Of a stretch of DNA of 54,771 bases, positions 8,116 through 16,696 are shown in pieces. The notes below the pieces were generated by a model. It made no database searches. It was not told where the DNA came from and saw only the letters and a program-made list of their open reading frames with translations. The first letter of the stretch is position 1, and every line of letters begins with the position of its first letter. Origin of the DNA: Thiotrichales bacterium (lineage in GTDB: Bacteria; Pseudomonadota; Gammaproteobacteria; Thiomicrospirales; Thiomicrospiraceae); NCBI GenBank assembly GCA_016938655.1, contig JAFGUG010000072.1, forward strand, positions 1 through 54,771, given 5' to 3'. The position numbers and the translations under genes are program-made.

Positions 8116-8454
8116 TTACCAACCGTTATTTTCTTGTCCATCGGCAATAAGGTGTTCGGTAATCAGAGTCTGAACAAAACGGTTATCAAAGTCATTATTA
8201 AAGATGTCCTCAATCCACTCTGGATTGGGTGCCGCACCATATTGATCAGGGATATAAAGCGCAAACCCAACTTTATACTCATCACCAAACTTGGCAAACA
8301 TAAAAACAAACTTCTTACGGTTTTCCATGTTCATCATTGTGCAGGTGCCATTGTCATTCTTTGTGAATGTCAACTCAACCGCACCGTCCGTTTTTGAATA
8401 CTGCTCTATCGAAGTCTCAATCGTTGTATATAAATCGTTATAACTTTCAATCAC
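8116..8454 (-). CDS. Hypothetical protein, 112 aa
   Basis: Not recognised. It is a soluble acidic protein with a mixed alpha/beta look (AVELTFTKNDNGTCTMMNMENRKKFVFMFAKFGDEYKVGFALYIPDQYG). It has no signal peptide or membrane segment. I place the start at GTG 8454 because an AGGAG lies seven bases upstream; the longer frame from GTG 8472 would put that ribosome site inside the coding region. It is convergent with the DsbA-like gene and 197 bp upstream of nothing it obviously works with. Confidence 0.7.
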   Translation of the reverse strand: MIESYNDLYTTIETSIEQYSKTDGAVELTFTKNDNGTCTMMNMENRKKFVFMFAKFGDEYKVGFALYIPDQYGAAPNPEWIEDIFNNDFDNRFVQTLITEHLIADGQENNGW

Positions 8455-8651
8455 AAAAAAACTCCTAAACACTGTGGCAAATTTGCCGGCTATTTTGATT
8501 GGGGTATTATATATAAGTTAGTGACTAAAAGCGCATTAAAAGCATTTAACAACCCATATCAACCCGATAAATGCCTCTAAAATAGGCTTAGACCTTTTTT
8601 GCGTTTATTGAAAAGCGTCCGCTGTTTTAAAAGGCGAGCAACCCGGCGGTT

Positions 8652-10205
8652 TTAGTCTTCATCCCCAATCCAGTTAATGCGATACAAATCACGACGACGA
8701 TCTAAATAATTTCGAACGGAGCCTTCATTTTTGAGTTTGCTAAGTTTTTCTAAATCCAAATCCACAATCAAGGTCATCTCAGTATTGGGCGTGGTCTCGG
8801 CCATAATAGCGTCATGCGGAAACGAGAAGTCGGACGGCGAAAATACCGCCGATTGTGCATACTGAATGTCGGCCCCGTCCACTTTGGGTAAATTACCGAC
8901 ACTGCCGGCAATAGCCACATAACATTCATTCTCAATCGCCCTAGCTTGTGCACAGCAACGCACGCGCAAATAGGCGTTTTTAGTGTCCGTCCAAAACGGC
9001 ACAAACAACAGCTGCATGCCCTTTTCGGACTGTAATCGCGCAAGCTCTGGAAACTCCACGTCGTAACAAATTAAAATACCAATTTTGCCAAAATCGGTAT
9101 CAAACACATTCAATTTATTGCCCCCTTCCATAATCCAAGCTTTTTTCTCATGTGGGGTTGGGTGAATTTTATACTGCGACTCGATGGTACCGTCGCGACG
9201 ACAAAAATAGGAGACGTTATACAGCAGGTTGTTTTCCATTACAGGAAGCGAACCGGCAATAATACTGATGTTATAACTGACTGCCAGCTTGGAAATTTCC
9301 TCTACCACCTGCTCAGAATACTCGGCTAAGGCTTTAATGGCGTCAATTGATGTTTTATGCACCTCTATTCCCATTAAGGGCGCGTTAAACAACTCAGGAA
9401 CAAGAGCCAAATCGCACTGGTAGTCGGCCAAGGCATCCACAAAAAACTCAACTTGCTGAATCAACTCTTCGATCGACTTTACGGGGCGCATTTGCCACTG
9501 AACACAGCCAATTCTTGCTTCCGTTTTAACCGCTCCAAATAGCGGCGTTTTCTGTTTGTCGTAGTACAGATTCGTCCATTCTAAAAGTGTGGCATACCCT
9601 TTAGAGGCTTTATCTTCAGGGAGGTAGTTGGTTAACACACGCTTTACTTCAAACTCATTTGAAAGCTGAAACGTTAAAATTGGGTCGTAAATTTCTTTCT
9701 TTTTAACCAACTCAATGTACTTTTGCGGTGACATCTCAGTCGCATAGTTTTTGTAGTTTGGTATCCGCCCACCGGCAACAATCGACTTTAGGTTTAAACT
9801 CTGGCACAGCTCTTTACGAGCTTCATACAATCTGCGCCCCAACCGCATCCCTTGGTAATCAGGGTGCACCACAATCTCAGCACCGTACAACACATCCCCT
9901 TTAGGGTCATGCGTGCTCAAATAGGCGTCACCGGTTATTTCGTCGTAGGTGTGATAATCCCCAAACTTTTCGTAATCGACAATCAAAGAGAACGCGGCGG
10001 CAATCACCTTGCCGTGGTCTTCAATACAAATTTGTCCTTCTGGAAACGTCGACAGCTGTGCTTTAAAAATCTTCTCTGGCCCAGCACCGCCCATATCTGG
10101 GTAAACAATCGCCATCATCTCTTTAAGATCGGGGAAATCGCTCAATTCTAAATTACGTAAAATCAGTCTATGTTCAGAATCTTCTATTGAAACCGTTGTG
10201 TTCAT
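8652..10205 (-). CDS. GNAT acetyltransferase - carbon-nitrogen hydrolase fusion
   Basis: A two-domain cytoplasmic enzyme of 517 residues. Residues about 12-200 are a GNAT acetyltransferase domain, with the acetyl-CoA loop seen at VVHPDYQGMRLGRRLYEA. Residues about 230-505 are a nitrilase-superfamily amidase with the complete catalytic triad: Glu271 (LVPELFNAPL), Lys346 (SQYKIHPTPHEKK) and Cys380 (GILICYDVEFPE). This fusion is a known conserved architecture, but its substrate is not known. Coupled acylation and deamidation of a small amine or amide metabolite is a guess. The start at 10205 has AAGG upstream. It is a single-gene unit. Confidence 0.92.
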   Translation of the reverse strand: MNTTVSIEDSEHRLILRNLELSDFPDLKEMMAIVYPDMGGAGPEKIFKAQLSTFPEGQICIEDHGKVIAAAFSLIVDYEKFGDYHTYDEITGDAYLSTHDPKGDVLYGAEIVVHPDYQGMRLGRRLYEARKELCQSLNLKSIVAGGRIPNYKNYATEMSPQKYIELVKKKEIYDPILTFQLSNEFEVKRVLTNYLPEDKASKGYATLLEWTNLYYDKQKTPLFGAVKTEARIGCVQWQMRPVKSIEELIQQVEFFVDALADYQCDLALVPELFNAPLMGIEVHKTSIDAIKALAEYSEQVVEEISKLAVSYNISIIAGSLPVMENNLLYNVSYFCRRDGTIESQYKIHPTPHEKKAWIMEGGNKLNVFDTDFGKIGILICYDVEFPELARLQSEKGMQLLFVPFWTDTKNAYLRVRCCAQARAIENECYVAIAGSVGNLPKVDGADIQYAQSAVFSPSDFSFPHDAIMAETTPNTEMTLIVDLDLEKLSKLKNEGSVRNYLDRRRDLYRINWIGDED

Positions 10206-10271
10206 TCTTGTTTAACCTTAAAAATGGGTTTAAACCAATATAACGAGCCAACCTACTCGGGTCAATAAAAA

Positions 10272-10286
10272 CCCGCTTAAAGCGGG
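10272..10286 (-). terminator. Terminator of the PQQ sugar dehydrogenase gene
   Basis: CCCGC(TTAAA)GCGGG hairpin. On the minus strand it ends GCGGG followed by TTTTT, about 60 bp past the stop at 10344. Confidence 0.6.
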
Positions 10287-10314
10287 AGTTTGGTTGTATT
10301 CAAATCTAAATGTA

Positions 10315-10326
10315 AGCAGGCCTGCT
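10315..10326. repeat. Iterated palindrome copy 5, perfect 12-mer
   Basis: 18 bp past the PQQ dehydrogenase stop, beside its hairpin terminator; followed by GAGTTTA. Confidence 0.85.
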
Positions 10327-10343
10327 GAGTTTAGAATAAAAGC

Positions 10344-11480
10344 TTATAACGAAGGCTCGCTCAATCGATAAATCACGCCGTTATCGGTAGCCACATAAAT
10401 CCTGCCTTGTTTGTCTTGAGCAAGACTTCTAACGCGTTGGTCAAGCGATTCTAAATAGCGCTGTTCAGTCACGGCTTTTCCATCCTTATCAAGCGTTACC
10501 TGATTAAGGTGTCGTAATACGAGTGCACCAGAAAACAGACTGCCTTGCCAATTTGGAAATTCATCGCCTTGATAAACCAGTAAATCGCTCGGCGCAATCG
10601 ACGGGATATAAACTTTAACCGGTTCAATCATTCCCGCTTTGTAGCGTTCGCCTACTGGACTGCCTGAAAAATACTCTTTGCCCTGCGAAACCAATGGCCA
10701 ACCATAATTTAAACCTTTCTCAATCAGGTTAATTTCATCGCCACCCCGCGGGCCGTGCTCCATCTCCCACAGACGATTAGTATTGACATCAAATACCAAC
10801 CCTTGCGGATTTCGGTGTCCATAACTCCAAATCTCATCTAGAGCGCTAGTATTACCCACAAATGGATTATCCTTTGGTATCGAACCGTCCATATTCATAC
10901 GGATAATCGTGCCAGCATGATTGCTTAATTCTTGGGCCTTGCCCCGACTTCCTCGGTCACCCACACTAAAAAACACGTGGCCTTGATGATCAAACGCAAT
11001 GCGACTACCAAAGTGAATGTCTTGTGAACTCTCGGATTGCGTTACTAAGAGGTCTTGCCAATCAACCAGTTTGTCGGCCGATAATTTGGCTCTCGCTAAA
11101 GTCGTGACGGCAGAAGTAAAGGTGGGTTTACTGTAGGTAAAATAAATCCAACCAGTTCGCGCGTAATCAGGTGCGGCTTTCACATCTAACAAACCACCCT
11201 GTCGTTCTGCATAAACCTCAGGTAAACCACTTAACCAGGTGATTTTGCCCATTGGAAAAGTCAGCAGGCCTGCTTGGCCACTTCTTTGGGTAAACAGTAG
11301 AGTAGTGTCGTTTAAAAAGGTCATGCCCCAAGTAATGCCTAAGCCCTTTGCCACGGGCGTCATTACAAACGGTTGGTCACGGGTTTTATCATTGGCTTGA
11401 GCAGGGAAAAGGACAACACTCACGAGCGTGATGACCATCAATAAAGTAAACATGCGTAAAGTGGTCTGTAAGCTATTCAT
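10344..11480 (-). CDS. PQQ-dependent aldose sugar dehydrogenase (YliI/GdhB-like)
   Basis: Secreted beta-propeller dehydrogenase oxidising sugars with pyrroloquinoline quinone in the periplasm. The N-terminal signal peptide runs to about residue 29 (MFTLLMVITLVSVVLFPAQA). The mature part has the family motifs RQGGLLDVKAAPDYARTGWIYFTYS, HFGSRIAFDHQGHVFFSVGDRGSR, HAGTIIRMNMDGSIPKDNPF, EIWSYGHRNPQGLVFD and WEMEHGPRGGDEINLIEKGLNYGWP. Length 378 is typical. AGGAG precedes the ATG. An exact AGCAGGCCTGCT copy lies inside the gene, read as GQAGLLTF. No PQQ biosynthesis genes are in view. Confidence 0.92.
   Translation of the reverse strand: MNSLQTTLRMFTLLMVITLVSVVLFPAQANDKTRDQPFVMTPVAKGLGITWGMTFLNDTTLLFTQRSGQAGLLTFPMGKITWLSGLPEVYAERQGGLLDVKAAPDYARTGWIYFTYSKPTFTSAVTTLARAKLSADKLVDWQDLLVTQSESSQDIHFGSRIAFDHQGHVFFSVGDRGSRGKAQELSNHAGTIIRMNMDGSIPKDNPFVGNTSALDEIWSYGHRNPQGLVFDVNTNRLWEMEHGPRGGDEINLIEKGLNYGWPLVSQGKEYFSGSPVGERYKAGMIEPVKVYIPSIAPSDLLVYQGDEFPNWQGSLFSGALVLRHLNQVTLDKDGKAVTEQRYLESLDQRVRSLAQDKQGRIYVATDNGVIYRLSEPSL
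11263..11274. repeat. Iterated palindrome copy 6, perfect 12-mer, inside a gene
   Basis: Within the PQQ dehydrogenase gene, frame GCA-GGC-CTG; even the extended arm GACTTTT is kept on the minus strand. Confidence 0.85.
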
Positions 11481-11682
11481 CGTCGCTCCTCTGACAATCT
11501 TTTTGAATACAAAGTGTCATTTTACACCTATTGAACGATGCGTTTATATCCAGCCCTTTTAAGCAAATTTACTCTTTAAGTGTTGAAAGTTCAAACGGGT
11601 CACGGCCATCTATTAAGACACTCTTTTTAAAAAGAGCGATGTTTTGAAATCTGTCCAGTCTTTTAAATCGATACGTTTAACG

Positions 11683-11934
11683 CTATGCTTTTTTTAGAAT
11701 GCGGATGAGGTACAACAAAATCACTGCACCGAATACCGCCATAACTACAGAGCCAAAAAAACCGCCGGTGGTTATGCCAAATAATCCAAACACAAAGCCA
11801 CCAAATACCGCCCCAACCACGCCAACTATCATGTTACCTATCAGCCCAAAACCGCTGCCTTTTAGAAGATTACCGGCAATCCATCCAACCACTGCGCCAA
11901 CCGCTAAAAACAGAATTAAATTGATAATATTCAT
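11683..11934 (-). CDS. GlsB/YeaQ/YmgE family small membrane protein
   Basis: An 83-residue, almost wholly hydrophobic protein with three glycine-rich helices (AVGAVVGWIAGNLLKGSGFGLIGNMIVGVVGAVFGGFVFGLFG), matching the transglycosylase-associated / GlsB-type stress protein family. Members respond to general, osmotic or envelope stress; the mechanism is unknown. The start at 11934 follows AGGGAA. It is co-directional with and 27 bp downstream of the DUF3185 gene, so the two probably share a transcript as a small stress-membrane unit. Confidence 0.9.
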   Translation of the reverse strand: MNIINLILFLAVGAVVGWIAGNLLKGSGFGLIGNMIVGVVGAVFGGFVFGLFGITTGGFFGSVVMAVFGAVILLYLIRILKKA

Positions 11935-11961
11935 TTTGATTCCCTGCTAAATGGCATCTGT

Positions 11962-12153
11962 TTATTTTTTAAAATTTAAAAATAAACCAACCACCACACT
12001 GACTGCGCCACCAATATAAAGCTGCATGACCTTGTCGGTATTGGCACCGGTTATGGCTTGGGTTAATTCCGATTCGACGGAACCCGACAATTGAATCCCC
12101 CAAAAGACGAGTCCAATCCCAATTACAACTAAAACGATTCCTAATAACTTCAT
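11962..12153 (-). CDS. DUF3185 family small membrane protein
   Basis: A 63-residue protein with two membrane helices (MKLLGIVLVVIGIGLVFWGIQLSGS and MQLYIGGAVSVVVGLFLNF) linked by SELTQAITGANTDK, the pattern of DUF3185. The function is unknown. I chose the ATG at 12153, preceded by GAGGGTGGGG; the longer open frame (from 12234) adds a basic stretch unlike the family. It is first gene of the pair with the GlsB-like protein. Confidence 0.85.
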   Translation of the reverse strand: MKLLGIVLVVIGIGLVFWGIQLSGSVESELTQAITGANTDKVMQLYIGGAVSVVVGLFLNFKK

Positions 12154-12392
12154 ATCCCCACCCTCATTTAGATAACTATTTTCAATTACTAATCTATTCA
12201 GTATGCGCTTATTAACGGCGTTTAGGCGAATCATTAATTTTTGATTGGGTGAAAGAGAATTATTGAGTAAATGTTTAGATTAGACGGATTCAAAACTAAG
12301 TATTTAGGAAATTGACTATGGAAATGATAAGAGTGCGAGTTTTGATGGTTTTAATCATGATCTAGTTATGATCTAGATTGGATTTGAAAGTC

Positions 12393-12404
12393 AGCAGGCC
12401 TGCT
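12393..12404. repeat. Iterated palindrome copy 7, perfect 12-mer
   Basis: Past the gamma-glutamylcyclotransferase stop; flanks GAAAGTC and GATTTT. Confidence 0.85.
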
Positions 12405-12477
12405 GATTTTAGAATAAGGTGTTTCATTACAATGTTAAAACAGTTAACTAAACAGCAAAAAAAAAGCTTTTAAAAAT

Positions 12478-12927
12478 TTAGCTTTCTATGGATTGATACC
12501 CTTGATACGCCTCCTGAAAATCGGCTTTACCATATTTTAGAAAGTGTTCGAAGGACCACGCTTTATCATCTAAAACATGGATAAATTCAGGCCGAATCAC
12601 ATAGGTTTGTGCAAACACTTTAGAACCATCATCGATTAAAACCTCTACGGTTTGTCGATGGTACATGTCACCTTCAAAATCGTCCAATCGTTTTAATGCG
12701 ATTGGCGATACGTTCAAATAAAGCATTCCCTCAACCAAACTAACCGCAGATACCTCTGAACAAGCAACCATGCCCGGATAATGTTCACCTTGAACACAAT
12801 GACGACTAAATCCAAAAACCTTGGCATTTACGGAATCAAAAGAAGCACCGCAAACTTGATTCATGATTTCTTGACACATTAAACTGCCATAGGTAAAGCA
12901 ATGACTCACTTCCTTAAACTCCATCAT
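12478..12927 (-). CDS. Gamma-glutamylcyclotransferase (AIG2/GGCT-like) family protein
   Basis: A small cytoplasmic beta-barrel enzyme family that releases 5-oxoproline from gamma-glutamyl compounds; the actual substrate here is open. The substrate loop CFTYGSLM is at residues about 10-17, and the family acid is in LKRLDDFEGDMYHRQTVEV. Length 149 fits. Its start overlaps the end of the GAF-GGDEF gene by 14 bp, so translation is probably coupled. A copy of the iterated palindrome lies 74 bp past its stop. The pairing with a diguanylate cyclase has no obvious functional logic. Confidence 0.82.
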   Translation of the reverse strand: MMEFKEVSHCFTYGSLMCQEIMNQVCGASFDSVNAKVFGFSRHCVQGEHYPGMVACSEVSAVSLVEGMLYLNVSPIALKRLDDFEGDMYHRQTVEVLIDDGSKVFAQTYVIRPEFIHVLDDKAWSFEHFLKYGKADFQEAYQGYQSIES

Positions 12928-13897
12928 CTATTACACGAGCTTTACAGTGTGCTTTATGCTCAGTTTTCTCTTGATACATCGCCAAGTCGGCTTGTTCTAT
13001 CGCCTGGGAGAGAGTCATTTCACTGCCACGCCTAGACCAACCAATGGAGGCCTCGATACCATTATCACAAAGTGTTTTTTGTATTTTATCTTTCAACAAA
13101 GTTGCTTCACTAGGTTCACACTCAATTGCTAAAACTGCAAATTCATCACCGCCAATTCGCGCAACAACATCGTTTAAACGTATCGAGTTTTGAATGGACT
13201 TTGCTGCCCGCCTAATCTTTTCATCCCCTTTTGCGTGACCAAAGCTGTCGTTAATGGTTTTCAAATCATCTAAATCAATAATAAAAACCGACATTGGCGT
13301 ACCATATCGTCTGGCGCGCTCCTCTTCTAACTCAACCGTTCTATCCCAACCCCTCCGATTTAAAACATCCGTTAGTTCATCGGTTAAGGCTTCTTTTTTG
13401 ACTTTTTCTAATTGACGCTCTTTGTCTATTGCCGCCAATTCAGACTCTAAAATCGTTGCTAAAAAACGAGAGAACAGTTCAATAAGCGGCAAATTTTCAG
13501 CAATGGATGGCGGTTGCGACTTTGGATCAATGGCGCACAAGGTACCAAATAAACTGCCGTCGGCATTATTAACAGGTACACCAATATAAGCCCCTATTGG
13601 AACTTGCTGGCCAATCGGTGCATGAGCATAAACGGGTATGTCATTGGAACAAGGTGCGATGCGCGGACCAAACCCTTGGACCATTTGTGAACAAAAAGAG
13701 TCCGCCCAGTTATAAATGGCCCCCTCTTGAACGTTGTAGCCATGATCTTCTGCCTGCAGCACAACCCACTCTTCACCGTGCGTTCGCGTCATCATCCATA
13801 AACCAAACCCAAGCTTATTATGCAAATAAGACAAAACAGCCCGACTAGCGCTTTCAAAGTCATCAAATGGCACTAACTCCATTGAATCTAAATGCAT
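12914..13897 (-). CDS. GAF-domain diguanylate cyclase
   Basis: A soluble cytoplasmic enzyme making cyclic di-GMP from two GTP. Residues about 8-165 form a GAF-like sensor domain (IPIGAYIGVPVNNADGSLFGTLCAIDPK is the GAF core). Residues about 168-320 form GGDEF: DELTDVLNRRGWD, FIIDLDDLKTINDSFGHAKGD and the catalytic RIGGDEFAVL. RLND lies five residues before GGDEF, a complete RxxD inhibitory site, so product feedback is expected. The start is ATG 13897 with GGGAG upstream; the longer frame adds a single GTG codon at 13900. No signal peptide or membrane helix. Confidence 0.92.
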   Translation of the reverse strand: MHLDSMELVPFDDFESASRAVLSYLHNKLGFGLWMMTRTHGEEWVVLQAEDHGYNVQEGAIYNWADSFCSQMVQGFGPRIAPCSNDIPVYAHAPIGQQVPIGAYIGVPVNNADGSLFGTLCAIDPKSQPPSIAENLPLIELFSRFLATILESELAAIDKERQLEKVKKEALTDELTDVLNRRGWDRTVELEEERARRYGTPMSVFIIDLDDLKTINDSFGHAKGDEKIRRAAKSIQNSIRLNDVVARIGGDEFAVLAIECEPSEATLLKDKIQKTLCDNGIEASIGWSRRGSEMTLSQAIEQADLAMYQEKTEHKAHCKARVIDDGV

Positions 13898-13997
13898 CAC
13901 TCACGCTCCCAGAAAAGGGCTCTTTCAGCCAATTTAAACTATACTGATAACTTACAGTTTATTAAGAAAGCAATCTATTGGTTATATTACTTACCCA

Positions 13998-14345
13998 TTA
14001 TTTTACAAATGACATAGACTCAACCCACAAATAGAGCGTGCCTTCTGAGTTTCGCCCCGTTTCGGCAATTATTCGAACGTCATTATCCGGTCCAATCTTC
14101 CGATTACCCCAAACGGGCGGTTCTATTTCAATCATAATTTCATCGGTCTCATCACGAAACAGGTAATAATCCTCCCGTATATGAGAAACAATCCGCCCGG
14201 TCACAGTTATATATTGCTCAACGGCCACACTGTGTGCCGCCTCTACGGTGGTTAAAGGTGCTTTTGAGGACGGCCCCGTAAACTGCGCACTCACCGAACA
14301 AGAGAAGAAGAATAAACTTACCATCACTAACTTTAATGTTTTCAT
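13998..14345 (-). CDS. YgiW/YdeI family stress-tolerance OB-fold protein
   Basis: Periplasmic OB-fold protein of the NirD/YgiW/YdeI family, associated with peroxide, metal and antimicrobial-peptide tolerance. The signal peptide ends after KLVMVSLFFFSCSVSA. The OB core is seen in VTGRIVSHIREDYYLFRDETDEIMIEI. Length 115 is normal. The start is ATG 14345, with GAGG seven bases upstream; the longer frame begins at TTG 14357 and would include that ribosome site. It is divergent from the cold-shock gene. Confidence 0.9.
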   Translation of the reverse strand: MKTLKLVMVSLFFFSCSVSAQFTGPSSKAPLTTVEAAHSVAVEQYITVTGRIVSHIREDYYLFRDETDEIMIEIEPPVWGNRKIGPDNDVRIIAETGRNSEGTLYLWVESMSFVK

Positions 14346-14466
14346 TTGATACCTCAACGATTCGTAACCTATTGACCTTAGAGGGAATTGGCTGATTTAG
14401 AAATGATGATTCGACTCTAATTTTATATCAAAAACTATTGACAGCTAAAAATAAATAAAGTAAAGC

Positions 14467-14495
14467 TCGACATTTGTACGTTATCTAGGTATAGT
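14467..14495 (+). promoter_or_regulatory. Promoter of the cold-shock gene with long leader
   Basis: TCGACA (14467-14472) and TATAGT (14490-14495) with a 17-bp spacer, each five of six to consensus. A start near 14502 gives a 5' leader of about 150 nt, as in cspA-type genes whose leaders control cold-induced stability and translation. Confidence 0.55.
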
Positions 14496-14654
14496 CCTCA
14501 ACAGCAAGAAAGAAAGTCTAAAGTTTATATCCTACATTTCGTTGTTTTATTCGTATTACCCGTCCTGAAGTTTTTAAAATAAAGTCAAATTTCCACTGCT
14601 ATGCAAGTCATATTTTTTATGACACAACTCTATTTATAAAACAGGTACATGATT

Positions 14655-14864
14655 ATGTCTAATACAGTAAAAGGAACCGTTAAGTGGTTCAACGAAGCAA
14701 AAGGTTTTGGTTTTCTAGAACAGGAATCTGGTCCAGATGTCTTTGCACACTTTAGTGCAATCACAGGTGACGGATTCAAAACACTTGTTGAAGGTCAGCA
14801 AGTTGGCTTCACAGTGACTCAAGGTCCTAAAGGCCCACAAGCTGAGAACATCGTAGCGCTTTAA
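14655..14864 (+). CDS. CspA-family cold-shock protein
   Basis: A 69-residue single cold-shock domain that binds single-stranded RNA/DNA and melts structure. Both RNA-binding motifs are intact: RNP1 KGFGFLEQ and RNP2 DVFAHFSAI, with the opening [12 protein letters not shown] use the ATG at 14655 (MSNTVKG), which matches family N-termini and leaves AGG nine bases upstream; an in-frame ATG at 14649 is possible. A long leader and a strong terminator make it a classic single-gene csp unit. Confidence 0.95.
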   Translation: MSNTVKGTVKWFNEAKGFGFLEQESGPDVFAHFSAITGDGFKTLVEGQQVGFTVTQGPKGPQAENIVAL

Positions 14865-14884
14865 TTTAAACGCTAAGTTGTGAT

Positions 14885-14913
14885 AAAAAAGGAAGCCACG
14901 GCTTCCTTTTTTT
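14885..14913 (+). terminator. Rho-independent terminator of the cold-shock gene
   Basis: A6 then GGAAGCC / GGCTTCC then T7, 20 bp past the stop. Confidence 0.85.
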
Positions 14914-15080
14914 ATGACTGCAATTTCCCCTCCCAGTCTGCCCCCTCTCCAGCAAGCACTAAAACCAGACTGTCTCGTATAATGACGCCTAACAGCATGA
15001 ATTTATAATGAATTTACGTATCGCTTGATTCACGTTTCCTGTTAGAATACGCACAAAATTATTATGATAGGAAATCACGC

Positions 15081-15296
15081 ATGGCCTTAGATCAACTTGA
15101 AGCATTTTTAACGAAAATGCAGTCAGACCCTGCTATTAAAAGCGAAGTGTTATCCGCGACCACGGCTGATGATGTCGCCCGGATTGCACTCAAGTTGGGT
15201 TATGAGTTTTCTGGTGACGAATTATTAAGAATATCCGGCAAAAAGGTCGGCAAAGTCACGGTTACTAAGGGGCATCATCCCGGTGAATATAATTAG
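15081..15296 (+). CDS. Free-standing Nif11-domain protein
   Basis: A 71-residue protein whose first 50 residues match the Nif11-like leader domain (MALDQLEAFLTKMQSDPAIKSEVLSATTADDVARIALKLGYEFSGDELL). That domain is found in nitrogen-fixation genes and as leader of some ribosomally made natural products. The tail (ISGKKVGKVTVTKGHHPGEYN) has no Gly-Gly cleavage motif and no Cys, so it does not look like a maturable core peptide. No modifying enzyme or exporter is nearby. A GATAGGAAA ribosome site precedes the start. The function is unknown. It has its own strong terminator. Confidence 0.85.
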   Translation: MALDQLEAFLTKMQSDPAIKSEVLSATTADDVARIALKLGYEFSGDELLRISGKKVGKVTVTKGHHPGEYN

Positions 15297-15315
15297 ACGG
15301 CAGCTAGACGGCAGC
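15294..15315 (+). repeat. Tandem duplication of 11 bp at the Nif11 gene end
   Basis: TAGACGGCAGC occurs twice head to tail, the first copy supplying the TAG stop codon. Probably a local slippage duplication. Confidence 0.6.
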
Positions 15316-15334
15316 CGGTTTGAATTTTAAGAAG

Positions 15335-15362
15335 GGCGAATCATTTGATTCGCCTTTTTTTT
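15335..15362 (+). terminator. Rho-independent terminator of the Nif11 gene
   Basis: GGCGAATCA (15335-15343) / TGATTCGCC (15346-15354) followed by a T8 run. Confidence 0.85.
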
Positions 15363-15409
15363 ACCTGCTCACTTGAACGAACTGATTGCCCTCCAAAAAC
15401 TCAAAACTC

Positions 15410-15421
15410 AGCAGGCCTGCT
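15410..15421. repeat. Iterated palindrome copy 8, perfect 12-mer
   Basis: Between Nif11 gene and pyrC; flanks AAAACTC and GACTTCT. Confidence 0.85.
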
Positions 15422-15530
15422 GACTTCTGAAAACGATTATTTCAATCACCCACCATTAATCTTTCTTGGTTCAGATAGCCATTAAAAAATGGCATAATAG
15501 CGCTACTTTAAATTCATAAAAAGAGTTGCT

Positions 15531-16562
15531 ATGAAAACATTAACGATCACTCGCCCAGATGATTGGCACCTACATTTACGTGATGGGGCTGTTCTTAACA
15601 ATACTGTGCCTGCCACAGCACAAAATTTTGAACGTGCCATCATTATGCCCAACCTGGTTCCACCAGTGACCACCACAGAACTGGCACTCAGTTATCGTGA
15701 GCGCATTCTAGCGGCAAAACCAGAGGGCAGCGACTTTAAGCCTCTTATGACCCTATACCTAACGGACAACACCCGCCCAGAAGAGATTCATGCTGCCAAA
15801 GCCAGTGGCCATGTGTATGCTTGTAAACTTTACCCTGCTGGTGCAACCACAAACTCCGACAGTGGCGTGACGGATGTTGCCAATATCTACCCGGCTTTAG
15901 AAGCGATGCAAGAAGTTGGACTGCCTTTATTAGTGCATGGTGAAGTGACTGCTGCACACATCGATATCTTCGACCGTGAAGCGGAGTTTATCGAAACCGT
16001 TCTTAAACCGTTAACGACCCGTATGCCAAACTTACGGGTGGTGTTTGAACACATCACCACTGCTCAGGCGGCTGAGTTTGTTAGAAATGCCGGCGATAAC
16101 ATCGCCGCAACCATTACCGTTCAACATTTAATGCTCAATCGTAACGACATGTTAGTGGGTGGCATTCGCCCGCATAACTATTGCCTACCGGTTTTAAAAC
16201 GTGAAATTCACCGTAAGGCTTTAGTAAAAGCGGCTATTAGTGACAGCGGTAAGTTCTTTTTAGGTACAGACAGTGCACCACACACTAAAAACAACAAAGA
16301 GAACGCCTGTGGTTGTGCGGGTGTTTACAGTGCCCCTGCGGCGATTGAATGGTACGCAGACATTTTTGAAAATGCCGGTGCGTTAGAGAAACTTGAAGGG
16401 TTTGCGAGCCATTACGGACCAGACTTCTACGGTCTGCCAAGAAACACTGACACCATTACGTTAGTAAAAGAGTCGTGGACCATGGACACCGAACTGCCAC
16501 TTGCCGACGATATCATCGTTCCGTTTCAAGCAGGTAACGAAGTTAAATGGCAGGTTAAATAA
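15531..16562 (+). CDS. pyrC: Dihydroorotase (class II)
   Basis: Third enzyme of pyrimidine synthesis, closing N-carbamoyl-aspartate to dihydroorotate with a binuclear zinc site. At 343 residues it has the E. coli PyrC length. It has [13 protein letters not shown] (zinc ligands His13 and His15), the carboxylated lysine in [31 protein letters not shown] and the catalytic Asp in [10 protein letters not shown]. Monocistronic with its own terminator. AAGAG lies ahead of the ATG. Confidence 0.97.
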   Translation: MKTLTITRPDDWHLHLRDGAVLNNTVPATAQNFERAIIMPNLVPPVTTTELALSYRERILAAKPEGSDFKPLMTLYLTDNTRPEEIHAAKASGHVYACKLYPAGATTNSDSGVTDVANIYPALEAMQEVGLPLLVHGEVTAAHIDIFDREAEFIETVLKPLTTRMPNLRVVFEHITTAQAAEFVRNAGDNIAATITVQHLMLNRNDMLVGGIRPHNYCLPVLKREIHRKALVKAAISDSGKFFLGTDSAPHTKNNKENACGCAGVYSAPAAIEWYADIFENAGALEKLEGFASHYGPDFYGLPRNTDTITLVKESWTMDTELPLADDIIVPFQAGNEVKWQVK

Positions 16563-16596
16563 GAACCCATTTATCATTAACTTAACACTGATAAAT

Positions 16597-16628
16597 AAAA
16601 AACCTACTCTTAAGCGTAGGTTTTTTTT
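16597..16628 (+). terminator. Rho-independent terminator of pyrC
   Basis: AAAAAACCTAC (16597-16607) / GTAGGTTTTTT (16616-16626), loop of eight, T run continuing. Confidence 0.85.
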
Positions 16629-16696
16629 GGACCCTCTTCTAAAATTAATTCGTTTTAAAAAATACCCCGTTTTTTTGAATCAACAATCTAACGTAA

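Noticed and set aside
12319..12366. 15-codon open frame near the ATGATCTAG direct repeats (12357-12376)
   Set aside because: Too short and with no convincing ribosome site; the repeat is only nine bases and probably chance.
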